DNA from: Pseudobdellovibrionaceae bacterium
Lineage (GTDB): Bacteria; Bdellovibrionota; Bdellovibrionia; Bdellovibrionales; UBA1609
Direction of reading: 5' to 3'
NCBI GenBank assembly: GCA_020635075.1
Contig: JACKAM010000002.1
Coordinates: 682,001-746,000, forward strand
DNA: 64,000 bases
Position numbers and translations under genes: made by a program. Shown piece after piece: positions 33,944 through 43,089 of this stretch (within the stretch, counting starts at the first letter, position 1; each line of letters begins with the position of its first letter). The notes under the pieces are model-generated. The model searched no databases, was not told where the DNA came from, and worked only from the letters and a program-made list of their open reading frames with translations.

Positions 33944-36406
33944 TCAATGATGCTGCATGGAATGGCCCGTGTATTGGGCCTTAATCCCTGAGCCCCGTTC
34001 TGTGCGGACTTTAAAGATCTCTTTGGCGTTTTTCACATCCAAGGCGTTCACCAAAACCTGATCCACATGGTCGACCAAGATAATTTTCAACTCCTTGCGA
34101 ATCTCTGCGGGTATATCTTTCAGGTCTTTTTCGTTTTCCTTGGGCACAATCACGGTTTTGATGCCACCCCGGTGGGCTGCCAGCACCTTTTCCTTCAGGC
34201 CTCCGATGGCCAAGACCCGGCCCCGGAGGGTGATTTCACCGGTCATGGCTACCGTCTTTTTCACCGGAATCTTGGTCATGGCCGAAACGATACTGGTGGT
34301 AATGGCAATGCCCGCAGATGGGCCATCCTTGGGGATAGCTCCCTCTGGGACGTGGATATGGACATCGATGTTGGAGTAGTATTCCTTATCGAAGCCAAAC
34401 AGAGGGCCCCGCGAGCGCACATAACTCATGGCGGCAGAACAAGACTCCTTCATCACGTCTCCGAGTTGACCAGTAATAGTGAATTTGCCCTTGCCCGGCA
34501 CCACGGAAACTTCCACCACCAGAAGGTCTCCTCCCACTTCCGTCCACGCCAATCCATTGGTGAGGCCGATCTCGTTTTGACCTTCGATCTTGCCGTACCT
34601 GTATTTGGCAGGCCCCAAATAGGTGACCAATTTTTTCGGTGTCACCGAATAGCTGGTCTTCGGGGCTTTGGCCTTCGTGGTCTTTGCCTTCTTGCCGCCC
34701 TTTTTCGACATGTCTGCCACGATCTCGCGGGCCAGCTTTCGACAAACAGTTCCGATCTGACGCTCCAGATTTCGCACGCCCGCCTCCTTTGTATAGGAAC
34801 GGATGATTTCGCGAACAGAAGCATCAGTAAAGCTCACCTTGTAGTCGTCCAATCCATGATTGGAGATCTGCTTGGGGATCAAATATTTTTTGGCGATATT
34901 GAACTTTTCTTTCTCGATATATCCCTCAAGGCTAATCACCTCCATCCGGTCAAGCAAAGGTCTGGGGATGGGGTGCAGTGAGTTGGCTGTAGTGAAAAAG
35001 AGGACCTTCGACAAATCGTAGTCCACTTCCAGGTAATGATCCTGAAAGGTGCAGTTCTGTTCCGGATCCAATACCTCAAGTAAAGCTGAAGAGGGATCGC
35101 CCCTGAAATCCGTACTCATCTTGTCGATCTCATCGAGAAGGATGAGGGGATTTCCTTTTTCCACTTTTCTTAGAGACTGAATAATCTTGCCCGGCATGGC
35201 CCCAACGTAAGTCTTACGGTGACCGCGAATCTCAGCTTCGTCCCGCACGCCACCTAGGGAAATACGCGCAAACTGACGATCCAAAGAACGCGCCACTGAG
35301 CGAGCCAGGGAGGTTTTTCCCACACCAGGAGGGCCCACCAGGCACAAAATGGGACCCTTTAGCTTGTCGTTCAGAGCCTGAACGGCCAGGTGCTCAAGAA
35401 TTCTCTCTTTGACCTTTTCCAGCCCCCAGTGGTCCTCATCCAGAATGCGCTGGGCCTCTTCCAGGTCATGCTTGTCCGTTGAGTAATCCATCCACGGCAG
35501 ATCCAGCATCCAATCAATATAGTTACGGACCACGGTCGCTTCGGCACTCATGGGTGACATCATCTTAAGTTTTTTGATTTCCTTTTGGACCTTGTCCCGG
35601 CCCTCTTTGCTGATTTTCTTCTTAGCTAGCTTTTCTTCCAGCTCCATCAGCTCAGCCTGATAGTCGTCCTTTTCACCCAGCTCTTTTTGAATGGCCTGCA
35701 TTTGCTCATTCAAATAATATTCCTTCTGGGAGCGTTCCATCTGCTTCTTCACGCGATTGCGAATCTTCTTTTCGACCTCGAGAATCTCGATTTCACCACT
35801 CATCATGTTGAGCAGCTCTTCCAGACGTTCAGATGGATCAGAGATCTCAAGGATTCTCTGCTTGTCTTCGAGCTTCAGGTTTAGTTGGGCCACAATAATG
35901 TCAGCCAATTCACCGTAGTCCTCAATGGTCGATACGCGCATGAGAATTTCAGGCGGAATGCGCTTGTTGAGTTTGACGTAATTTTCAAAGGTATTTTTGA
36001 CGGAGCGAATAAGGGCTTTTGCCTCAAGCTCGCTTACCACCTTTTCAGGCAGTTCCTCGGCTTCGACCATAAAGAAGTTGTCGGTTTGGACAAATTCCTT
36101 AATACGCACCCGCCGCTTGCCCTCGACAAGGACTTTCACCGTCCCATCGGGCAGCCGCAAAAGCTGAATAATAGTGCCGATGCTTCCCACTTCATAGATG
36201 TCTTTGGGCTCCGGATTATTGGTTTTAGCGTCCTTTTGGGCGGCCAAAACAATATCGGTCTGCTTACTCATCGCCTCTTCCAGCGCATTAATACTCTTTT
36301 CCCGGCCCACAAACAGAGGCATCATCATGTGGGGGAAAATAATCAAATCCCGCAGGGGAAGCAGGGGCAAAGTTTGAGTATTAGATTTACGAGTGCCTTC
36401 ACTCAT
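33944..36406 (-). CDS. lon: ATP-dependent protease Lon
   Basis: 820 residues, normal for Lon. Order: N-terminal substrate domain (LPLLPLRDLIIFPHMMMPLFVGR), AAA+ module with Walker A GPPGVGKTS and DEIDKMS, then the protease domain with the catalytic Ser in GPSAGIAI and Lys in LKEKVLAAHRGG. A Lys-rich insert (SKKGGKKAKTTKAKAPKT) precedes the protease domain. AGGAG lies upstream of the ATG. The C-terminal tail (TERGSGIKAQYTGHSMQHH) is His-rich. It follows clpX by 75 bases on the same strand. Confidence 0.98.
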   Translation of the reverse strand: MSEGTRKSNTQTLPLLPLRDLIIFPHMMMPLFVGREKSINALEEAMSKQTDIVLAAQKDAKTNNPEPKDIYEVGSIGTIIQLLRLPDGTVKVLVEGKRRVRIKEFVQTDNFFMVEAEELPEKVVSELEAKALIRSVKNTFENYVKLNKRIPPEILMRVSTIEDYGELADIIVAQLNLKLEDKQRILEISDPSERLEELLNMMSGEIEILEVEKKIRNRVKKQMERSQKEYYLNEQMQAIQKELGEKDDYQAELMELEEKLAKKKISKEGRDKVQKEIKKLKMMSPMSAEATVVRNYIDWMLDLPWMDYSTDKHDLEEAQRILDEDHWGLEKVKERILEHLAVQALNDKLKGPILCLVGPPGVGKTSLARSVARSLDRQFARISLGGVRDEAEIRGHRKTYVGAMPGKIIQSLRKVEKGNPLILLDEIDKMSTDFRGDPSSALLEVLDPEQNCTFQDHYLEVDYDLSKVLFFTTANSLHPIPRPLLDRMEVISLEGYIEKEKFNIAKKYLIPKQISNHGLDDYKVSFTDASVREIIRSYTKEAGVRNLERQIGTVCRKLAREIVADMSKKGGKKAKTTKAKAPKTSYSVTPKKLVTYLGPAKYRYGKIEGQNEIGLTNGLAWTEVGGDLLVVEVSVVPGKGKFTITGQLGDVMKESCSAAMSYVRSRGPLFGFDKEYYSNIDVHIHVPEGAIPKDGPSAGIAITTSIVSAMTKIPVKKTVAMTGEITLRGRVLAIGGLKEKVLAAHRGGIKTVIVPKENEKDLKDIPAEIRKELKIILVDHVDQVLVNALDVKNAKEIFKVRTERGSGIKAQYTGHSMQHH

Positions 36407-36481
36407 AGGTTCTCCTTCCCTAAAGAAGCCTGAGCTGAGCTCAAAAGCTTAATTGTCTTTTGAGTCGAGATGGAATCGTGG

Positions 36482-37804
36482 TCAAGCACTCTCTGCAGAA
36501 TCATCTTTGGGTGCCGCAGCCTTCTTAGCCGCTTCTTCACCCATTTCTGCTTCGGTCTTGTAGACCAAGCGAGGCTTCTCTCGCTTAGTGATTACATCCT
36601 CTTCAATTATACATTCTTTAACATTCTGCTTGGAAGGAATTTCATACATGATGTCCAGCATAGATGATTCCAGGACTCCGCGCAGCCCCCGGGCTCCTGT
36701 ATTGCGCACAATCGCCTCTTTGGCCACGGCACGCAAAGCCGGGTCAGTGAAGGAGAGGTCCACTCCCTCATAGCTAAAGAGTTTCTTATACTGCTTAGTT
36801 AAAGCATTTTTAGGTTTGATCAGGATGTCGATAAGCGCTTCCTCGTCCAATGGATCCAGGACGGCAATCACCGGCAAACGGCCAATAAACTCGGGGATCA
36901 GACCATAACGGGCCAAATCATCCGGCTCCACAGCCTTCAAAGGATTGGAATGGTCGTGCAGGCGCTCTTCTTTAGTCCTGATATCAGCCGCAATACCCAA
37001 TGCCTTGGCCGTGGTCCGGTTTTCAATCACCTTATCCAGTCCCACAAAAGCTCCACCGCAGATAAACAGGATGTTCGAGGTGTCGACCTGGATGAACTCC
37101 TGTTGGGGGTGCTTACGACCGCCCTTTGGTGGCAAATTGGCCACCGTGCCCTCAAGGATCTTGAGCAGGGCCTGCTGCACTCCCTCACCGCTTACATCGC
37201 GAGTGATGGATGGGTTTTCCGACTTACGGGAGATCTTGTCGATCTCGTCCACGTAGATCACTCCACGCTGGGCCTTTTCCACATCGTAGTCAGCGGCCTG
37301 AAGAAGATTGAGAACCACATTCTCCACATCTTCACCCACATATCCAGCCTCAGTGAGGGCTGTGGCATCGGCCATCGCAAATGGAACATTTAAAATCTTG
37401 GCAATGGTTTGTGCCAATAGGGTTTTACCCGAACCTGTCGGACCAATGAGAAGAATGTTGGACTTGGAAATCTCCACATCATCCTTTTTGGTATTACCCT
37501 TAGACATAGCGTTGATTCGTTTATAGTGATTGTGAACGGCAACCGCCAAAGACTTCTTCGCCGCATCCTGCCCAATCACGTAGTCACTGAGGAAGGCATT
37601 AATATCCACCGGCTTGGGAACTTTAAGAGTGGTCTTTGTCCCCTCTTCTCTCTCCCGCTCCTCGGCAATGATGTCATTACAGAGCTCAATACATTCATCA
37701 CAAATGTAGACGCCAGGACCGGCAATCAGCTTTTTAACTTCTTTTTGGCTCTTGCCACAAAAACTGCAGCAAAGAGTGCCGTATGTATTGTCCTTTTTAC
37801 TCAT
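36482..37804 (-). CDS. clpX: ClpXP ATPase subunit ClpX
   Basis: 440 residues. The N-terminal zinc-binding domain has CSFC and CDEC pairs (residues 14-42 region). Walker A is GPTGSGKTLLAQ, Walker B is VYVDEIDKI, and the IGF-type ClpP-docking region appears as LIPEFIGRLPV. It unfolds substrates for ClpP. The start overlaps the clpP stop by one base (TGATG-type junction), so translation is coupled. C-terminal extension is Ala/Lys-rich. Confidence 0.98.
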   Translation of the reverse strand: MSKKDNTYGTLCCSFCGKSQKEVKKLIAGPGVYICDECIELCNDIIAEEREREEGTKTTLKVPKPVDINAFLSDYVIGQDAAKKSLAVAVHNHYKRINAMSKGNTKKDDVEISKSNILLIGPTGSGKTLLAQTIAKILNVPFAMADATALTEAGYVGEDVENVVLNLLQAADYDVEKAQRGVIYVDEIDKISRKSENPSITRDVSGEGVQQALLKILEGTVANLPPKGGRKHPQQEFIQVDTSNILFICGGAFVGLDKVIENRTTAKALGIAADIRTKEERLHDHSNPLKAVEPDDLARYGLIPEFIGRLPVIAVLDPLDEEALIDILIKPKNALTKQYKKLFSYEGVDLSFTDPALRAVAKEAIVRNTGARGLRGVLESSMLDIMYEIPSKQNVKECIIEEDVITKREKPRLVYKTEAEMGEEAAKKAAAPKDDSAESA

Positions 37805-38421
37805 CAGCTTTGGTTCCCTTGTTTGGTTGCTTTCCGCTCTTCCACAATTCTATCAACCAGACCGTAGTCTCTTGCTTCCTGAGCTGTCATAAAATTGTCG
37901 CGATCCATTGCTTTGCTCAGCTCATCAAAAGACTTCCCCGTGTGGCGCTGGTAAATCTCGGTGAGCCTGTTCTTGGTGCGAATCAATTCTTTGGCTTGGA
38001 TTTCAATATCGCTGACTTGTCCGGAAATCCCGCCCCCCATGATGTGAGGTTGGTGTATCATCACCCGAGCATTAGGCAATACGTATCTTTTTCCAGCGGT
38101 GCCCGCGCAGAGTAGAAGAGAGCCCATGCTCGCCCCAAGCCCTATGCAATAAGTACTCACATCACACTTCACGAACTGCATAATATCGTAAATGGCCAAT
38201 CCAGCTGAAACACTGCCCCCGGGAGAATTGATGTACAGGTGAATGTCCTTCTCCGGGTTTTCCATTTCGAGAAAAAACATCTGGGCAATAATACTATTAG
38301 CAACGTCGTCGGTTACAGGAGTCCCTAGAATAATAATCCGGTCCTTGAGAAGACGGGAATAGATGTCATAGCTGCGTTCACCGCGGGGAGTTTGCTCAAT
38401 GACTATGGGAACTAGAGACAT
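37804..38421 (-). CDS. clpP: ATP-dependent Clp protease proteolytic subunit
   Basis: The catalytic Ser lies in GASMGSLLL and His in VMIHQPH; the N-terminal SLVPIVIEQTPRGERSYDIYSRLL is typical. The ATG at 38421 (205 residues) has AAGGAAGG 6 bases upstream and is preferred over the ATG 5 codons earlier. It heads the clpP-clpX-lon group. Trigger factor, often immediately before clpP, lies 8 kb away on the other strand. Confidence 0.98.
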   Translation of the reverse strand: MSLVPIVIEQTPRGERSYDIYSRLLKDRIIILGTPVTDDVANSIIAQMFFLEMENPEKDIHLYINSPGGSVSAGLAIYDIMQFVKCDVSTYCIGLGASMGSLLLCAGTAGKRYVLPNARVMIHQPHIMGGGISGQVSDIEIQAKELIRTKNRLTEIYQRHTGKSFDELSKAMDRDNFMTAQEARDYGLVDRIVEERKATKQGNQS

Positions 38422-38572
38422 GGGACCTTCCTTCATTGCTGCTCTCTTCCAGTAGGGTTGTTCATCTCTTCATTTTAGAGTCAAACTGCCTGGGAGCGAA
38501 TCCTTTTCCTAACCACTTGGCCCTTCGGAGGGCCTCACTTTTGGCTGCCCTCAATATGGGTCCGCATTCACT

Positions 38573-38598
38573 CCTGACAAGCTACTTGTCGGGCTTTT
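38573..38598. other. Hairpin in the clpP-pepA divergent gap
   Basis: CCTGACAAG (38573-38581) pairs with CTTGTCGGG (38585-38593) with one wobble and a 3-base loop, followed by CTTTT. It looks like a plus-strand terminator but no plus-strand gene precedes it; it could be a regulatory structure between the divergent genes. Nothing else stands out in 38422-38722. Confidence 0.4.
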
Positions 38599-38722
38599 AA
38601 GGTCCTGACTTTATCAGTGAGAAAAATACTTTATTCCCCCGCCGCCATGTGCTAGACGGTTCGCTTATTGATCTCATTCTGAATAAATTCTGTAGCGCGT
38701 TATTCGCCCAAGGAGAACTCAC

Positions 38723-40261
38723 ATGAAGCTGACTCTCGGCAAGTCGACGAAGGAACTCTCAGCCAACACAACCTTGGTCGTGTTTGTCCCAAGTGTAGGC
38801 GATTCAAAGAAGGACAAAAAGAAAAAATCTTCTCTTCCTTCTGTTTCGGAGCTGGATGGTGAATTAAATGCGTTGTTGAAAGAGGCAATGACAGAAAAAT
38901 CCTTCCTTGGTGGTGAGAAGGAAACCTGTTTTTTTCGCTCCTGCCATGTGGGTGGAGTTAAAAATCTTCTGGCCATAGGTCTGGGTGACAAGTCAAAAGT
39001 GACTCACGAAACTCTGCGCTCAGCTGCTGCGACGGCCCATGGAGTGTTGGGTGCAGCGAGGATCCCAAAGGCACATTTTCATTTGGCCTCGGCACTTGGT
39101 GGTCAGAAGGACGGCGCCGGCGCAGTACAGGCTCTGTGTGAAGGATTGTTATTGGCTGACTACTCAATGGATGAGCTTAAAGGCAAAAAAGAAAGCAAAG
39201 ATGACGCCCCAAAGTTTGTTGAAAGTGTTTTGGTTCCCGCTGCTCGCGCCAATGCCGCCAGCATGAAAAAGGCCATCGAGACAGCTGAAATCCTCTCTGA
39301 GTGTGTGAACGCTTCACGCCGCCTTGGCGATTTGCCTGGTAACTTTATGACTCCCGAGATTTTGGCCACCGAAGCTACCAACCTCGCCAAGGGCACCAAA
39401 ATCAAAGTAACTGTTTGGGACAAGGCCCGCATCAAGAAAGAAAAGATGGGTGGCCTTTATGGAGTTTCGACCGGTAGCGGGCACGACCCCCGCTTTATCA
39501 TCATGGAGTATAAGGGTGGGGCAAAAACCAAAAAGCCTGTGATCTTTGTCGGCAAGGGACTCACTTTTGACTCTGGTGGAATCAGCATCAAACCCTCTCT
39601 GCAGATGGATGACATGCGCTACGATATGTGTGGGGGCGCCAATGTGATCGGCGCCATCCTGGCCATCGCGAAATTAGGCCTAAAGGTCAACGTCACTGCC
39701 TTGATTCCTTCAACTGAAAACATGCCGGGCCCCCTTGCGACAAAGCCTGGTGACGTATTGACTTTTCGTAATGGCAAAACCGTTGAAGTCCTCAATACGG
39801 ACGCGGAAGGCCGCCTGATCCTGGCCGATGCACTTTGCTATGCAACCGAACAAAAGCCGGCGGCTATTTTTGATGCCGCCACATTGACTGGAGCCATCGT
39901 TGTGGCTTTGGGTAATACACATACAGCCTACTTCACTCGCGATAAGAAACTGGGTGCTCAAATTGAGGCGGCAGCGGACGACTCTGGCGAACTTGTGTGG
40001 CCGATGCCGATCACCGACTATCATGTTGGCGATATGAAGGGAACACTTGCAGACCTGGCCAACATCTCTTCCTACAGAGGAGCCGGAAGCTCAACGGCTG
40101 CTGCCTTCCTGGAGCAGTTTGTGGGCGAAGGCATTTCCTGGGCCCATTTTGACGTGGCTGGGACGGCCTGGGCTGTTGGCAATCGCTTGCCTTACTGTCC
40201 TAAGAAGGGCGCTTCTGGGGCCATGGTGCGAACATTTGTTGAGTTAGCTAAGAAATTCTAA
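38723..40261 (+). CDS. pepA: Leucyl aminopeptidase (M17 family)
   Basis: 512 residues with the M17 metal centre: the Lys-containing GKGLTFDSGGISIKP, DMRYDMCGGANV and the signature NTDAEGRLILADAL. The N-terminal macro-like domain is less conserved and Lys-rich (KKDKKKKSS). It removes N-terminal amino acids from peptides with two metal ions. An AAGGAGA ribosome binding site precedes the ATG. It diverges from clpP across a 301-base gap that holds a 9-bp hairpin at 38573-38593, role unknown. Confidence 0.95.
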   Translation: MKLTLGKSTKELSANTTLVVFVPSVGDSKKDKKKKSSLPSVSELDGELNALLKEAMTEKSFLGGEKETCFFRSCHVGGVKNLLAIGLGDKSKVTHETLRSAAATAHGVLGAARIPKAHFHLASALGGQKDGAGAVQALCEGLLLADYSMDELKGKKESKDDAPKFVESVLVPAARANAASMKKAIETAEILSECVNASRRLGDLPGNFMTPEILATEATNLAKGTKIKVTVWDKARIKKEKMGGLYGVSTGSGHDPRFIIMEYKGGAKTKKPVIFVGKGLTFDSGGISIKPSLQMDDMRYDMCGGANVIGAILAIAKLGLKVNVTALIPSTENMPGPLATKPGDVLTFRNGKTVEVLNTDAEGRLILADALCYATEQKPAAIFDAATLTGAIVVALGNTHTAYFTRDKKLGAQIEAAADDSGELVWPMPITDYHVGDMKGTLADLANISSYRGAGSSTAAAFLEQFVGEGISWAHFDVAGTAWAVGNRLPYCPKKGASGAMVRTFVELAKKF

Positions 40262-40267
40262 AAGGGA

Positions 40268-40936
40268 CTACCAGGTCATCTTGATCGAGTTTTTGGCCGA
40301 GATCTCCTGGACCTGTCTGTTGTCGATAAACAGTTCCTGTCCGTGGACCCTTTGATTGTAGAGCTTCACTGAAAAGAGGGTCCACTCGCGGGGCCACTGT
40401 CCTGCGACATGGTCGAAGCGAATAAGGACGGGGTTTTCTTCCATGTATTGAAGCTCCAATTCGCCAGGATTTTCCTGCAATATCTTTGAAACGGGAATTG
40501 GGATGGCAGAGATGCGATTGATGTCATCACCAATTCGGCAATCCGCTTCGACGATCATTAGGGGCTTTTCCCCAGCGATTGCCATGCCTTCCGCATAAAA
40601 TGTCAACTCCACGCGATCATAGGCATGGCAGGCAAACTGCTTACCACCAGCCTCACCACGAGTAATGAAGTGCCCCAGCTCCACGCCCAAATCCTGGCTC
40701 TCCGCTACTGCAACAACCCGAGCGTCAGACAAAAGTCTCTTTTGAGAAGCCAACTCTAGGGCGCTGCCCTCAAGATGAGAAAAGTCAAAGACCTTGCGCA
40801 CAGCCGCGGGATGCCGTTTATCGCTATCCAGATAGTAATAGCTGATGCCGTCCCAAGAGCGCAGTGAGACCCATGAGCCAATTAAGGCTGCACAAATCAC
40901 CAAAACGCTTCCGCTCAACACACGACTGTCATGCAT
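40268..40936 (-). CDS. Membrane-anchored protein of unknown function
   Basis: 222 residues. An N-terminal hydrophobic segment (VLSGSVLVICAALIGSWVSL) is likely an uncleaved anchor. The rest is a soluble beta-rich domain with two Cys (FACHAYD, EADCRIG) facing the periplasm. GAGG lies 7 bases before the ATG. It is convergent with pepA, separated by 6 bases. No family recognised. Confidence 0.6.
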   Translation of the reverse strand: MHDSRVLSGSVLVICAALIGSWVSLRSWDGISYYYLDSDKRHPAAVRKVFDFSHLEGSALELASQKRLLSDARVVAVAESQDLGVELGHFITRGEAGGKQFACHAYDRVELTFYAEGMAIAGEKPLMIVEADCRIGDDINRISAIPIPVSKILQENPGELELQYMEENPVLIRFDHVAGQWPREWTLFSVKLYNQRVHGQELFIDNRQVQEISAKNSIKMTW

Positions 40937-41077
40937 AAATGGGCCTCATCCAAATCACCAAAATGGTGAAGATTCCTTGTTATTTTATCGGATCAGGCCC
41001 CCAAGACTTTGAGGGCAGGTGTGAATACCAGACCTAGGGCGCGGAAGACTTAGACCTATTTCCAGAAGCTGGTAGGT

Positions 41078-42340
41078 CTATCCAGGAAATGGGCAACAGT
41101 TTTCATAGGCGCGAAACTCGACGCCAGCATCCCGTGCTTCGTGGGCGATAGCCAATACTCCAAGCTTGGCAAGCCACCCATAGACGTTTTCAAGGGGCGC
41201 CCCTTCGATGGAGATATTGAGATCAGATACGCACAGACGTTTAAAAACTGCCCCAGGAGAGTTCAAACTGTCGTCCGGGCCTTTTTTGCTATGGGCGCGC
41301 AGGAATCCTCCTGCCAACTGACAGCCGATAAGATAAATCGCCGGCTCCGCCGTTTCAGCCTCTGTCGTCATCGAGGTAGGAATTCCCTCCTGAATGATCA
41401 CTTCTCCAACTCCCCGGCCGCCTTTTGAAGCCTTCATCTTTTTGCGGGACTTGTAATTCCAATTGCGAATCTCGTCACCACTGCGAGCCTGAATCACAGC
41501 CAAACCGTAAGTGCCGGCATTATTCTTAACAAACACAAAGGGCTTATGCTTAACTCCATTTGCTGCGTATTTCCTCTCAAGTCTGGACATAAACTCTTCA
41601 ACCTTCACTGCGAGCTGATTGCGACTTTCCTCGTCCGCAACATCAAAGCCCTTAAAGATTTCAGTTTCGACCTGGAGAATATGGGATGGAATCTTAATCA
41701 CTTCGGCGAACTCTCCGGCAAGCTTATTGTACCAGTCAAAGAACTCGCTCTTGCGTCTACGGTGCCAACCCAGTGTATGGGGCGGGTTCATGGGTGTACG
41801 CAAGGCGCTGGCCCACTCTTCATAGGCTTCGGAAAAATCGTTATTGCAAACAATCAGGTCCGCCTTTTTCCCTTCGATTGTGACTTCTCCATCGACGAGA
41901 TGGGCTCCGTGTACAGTCAACTCTCTGCCAGAGGCACTCGTGAGCTGCAGTGGGGCATCCAAATTTTTGGGGAGGGCAATCTGCACTTCCCGCCCTGAGC
42001 CAGACAGCAGATCATACAACGCGGCAACATTATCCCAATAATAAAGATTTGCCGTATGTTCCTCGGTCAACAAAACTATTCGCTTACTGTCTTCACCGTA
42101 GTGGCAATCCAAAAAACACTTGGCCAAGACCACCGAACCCTCTTTGTCGACCTGGCAAATGTTGTTAAATCCGGCCGGGAAAATATTGGCATCCACTGGA
42201 GCCACGATTTCTCCAGAATCACGAATGTCAAAACTGGAGTAAAAAGGAAAAGCCAGCCCTTCTCCGCGGGTCTCAAACCACTGATCAACAGCGGTCCTGT
42301 TTTCGACGATCTTCTTATGAATCAATTCATGAATTACCAA
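41078..42340 (-). CDS. gshA: Glutamate-cysteine ligase, Acidithiobacillus type (PF08886/TIGR02049)
   Basis: This enzyme makes gamma-glutamylcysteine, the first step of glutathione synthesis, by an ATP-grasp-like family unrelated to E. coli GshA. Recognisable segments are ADLIVCNNDFSEA, PFVFVKNNAGTYGLAVI and the late GGFLRAHSKKGPDDSLNSPG. Length (420) fits the family. The TTG start has GGGAG 6 bases upstream and overlaps the preceding gene by 7 bases. gshB is not in the window. It is the last gene of a five-gene overlapping operon. Confidence 0.88.
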   Translation of the reverse strand: MVIHELIHKKIVENRTAVDQWFETRGEGLAFPFYSSFDIRDSGEIVAPVDANIFPAGFNNICQVDKEGSVVLAKCFLDCHYGEDSKRIVLLTEEHTANLYYWDNVAALYDLLSGSGREVQIALPKNLDAPLQLTSASGRELTVHGAHLVDGEVTIEGKKADLIVCNNDFSEAYEEWASALRTPMNPPHTLGWHRRRKSEFFDWYNKLAGEFAEVIKIPSHILQVETEIFKGFDVADEESRNQLAVKVEEFMSRLERKYAANGVKHKPFVFVKNNAGTYGLAVIQARSGDEIRNWNYKSRKKMKASKGGRGVGEVIIQEGIPTSMTTEAETAEPAIYLIGCQLAGGFLRAHSKKGPDDSLNSPGAVFKRLCVSDLNISIEGAPLENVYGWLAKLGVLAIAHEARDAGVEFRAYENCCPFPG

Positions 42341-43089
42341 GATTTTCTCCCAAGATTAGGTACGGAACTTAAAATGCTGGCCCCACCAACAACGGCAGCC
42401 GGCATGGCCAACAGCGTGAGTCCAGGCAACAAAAGAGTCACTGCAAATGCCCCCGCCATTCCGTTGGCCTCAGGGAAAACCTGCTTAAAGACCTTCAAGC
42501 GCTCTCGCAGGTTAAGCTCTAATATCTCGTAAGAATAGTCCATGCTATCGAAAGACATGACCATCAGGGCTAGATAGGAAGACAACACATTCAGGACGGG
42601 CACAAAAGAAAGGGCAAAGATAAAAATACCCAGAATCAGAAATACCCCGGCCTTGATGAGTGCCGTGACCATCATCTTGACAGATGTGGCCGTCCATTTA
42701 GCCATGTTAAACGGACGCTCGGCAATCATCCCAATCTTCATCAATGTGCGTTCGGCCAATATGGCATTGAATGGGGCCGCTACGACGCTGGCCAAAAGAT
42801 AGATCAGATAAACCCACACGATCAGGAAAACCAGCCAAAAGAAAAACAAAACCGGATAATAAAATACAGAGAAGATCCATCCTGTCGTGGCAGGTATCAC
42901 CCACCCAACGCCGGCAGCCACCCATCCCGGCAAAAGAGCACTACCACCCAAAAATCCAGCGACAACCAGGATCAGATCAATAACAAAAGGAACGACGGCC
43001 CACTTACGCAGATCTGGATTATCCCGGATTAATCTTAGACCCTCTGTTAAAAACGAAAAACCGCGAGCTGTTCTTCTGACTGGAATCAT
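42334..43089 (-). CDS. EI24/CysZ-like integral membrane protein
   Basis: 251 residues with about four hydrophobic helices (WAVVPFVIDLILVVAGFLGG, VFYYPVLFFFWLVFLIVWVY, IKAGVFLILGIFIFALSFVP, and the C-terminal AGAFAVTLLLPGLTLLAMP). The N-terminal RGFSFLTEGLRLIRDNPDL and the middle PFNAILAER are typical of the EI24 family, which includes the sulfate transporter CysZ. Sulfate uptake would fit the neighbouring cysteine-using gshA, but this is inference. Its ATG overlaps the stop of the lipoprotein gene upstream. Confidence 0.8.
   Translation of the reverse strand: MIPVRRTARGFSFLTEGLRLIRDNPDLRKWAVVPFVIDLILVVAGFLGGSALLPGWVAAGVGWVIPATTGWIFSVFYYPVLFFFWLVFLIVWVYLIYLLASVVAAPFNAILAERTLMKIGMIAERPFNMAKWTATSVKMMVTALIKAGVFLILGIFIFALSFVPVLNVLSSYLALMVMSFDSMDYSYEILELNLRERLKVFKQVFPEANGMAGAFAVTLLLPGLTLLAMPAAVVGGASILSSVPNLGRKSW

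Noticed and set aside
34067..34981. 304-codon plus-strand frame
   Set aside because: Lies wholly antisense inside lon, follows the lon codon phase and has the His/Gly-rich composition of a shadow frame.
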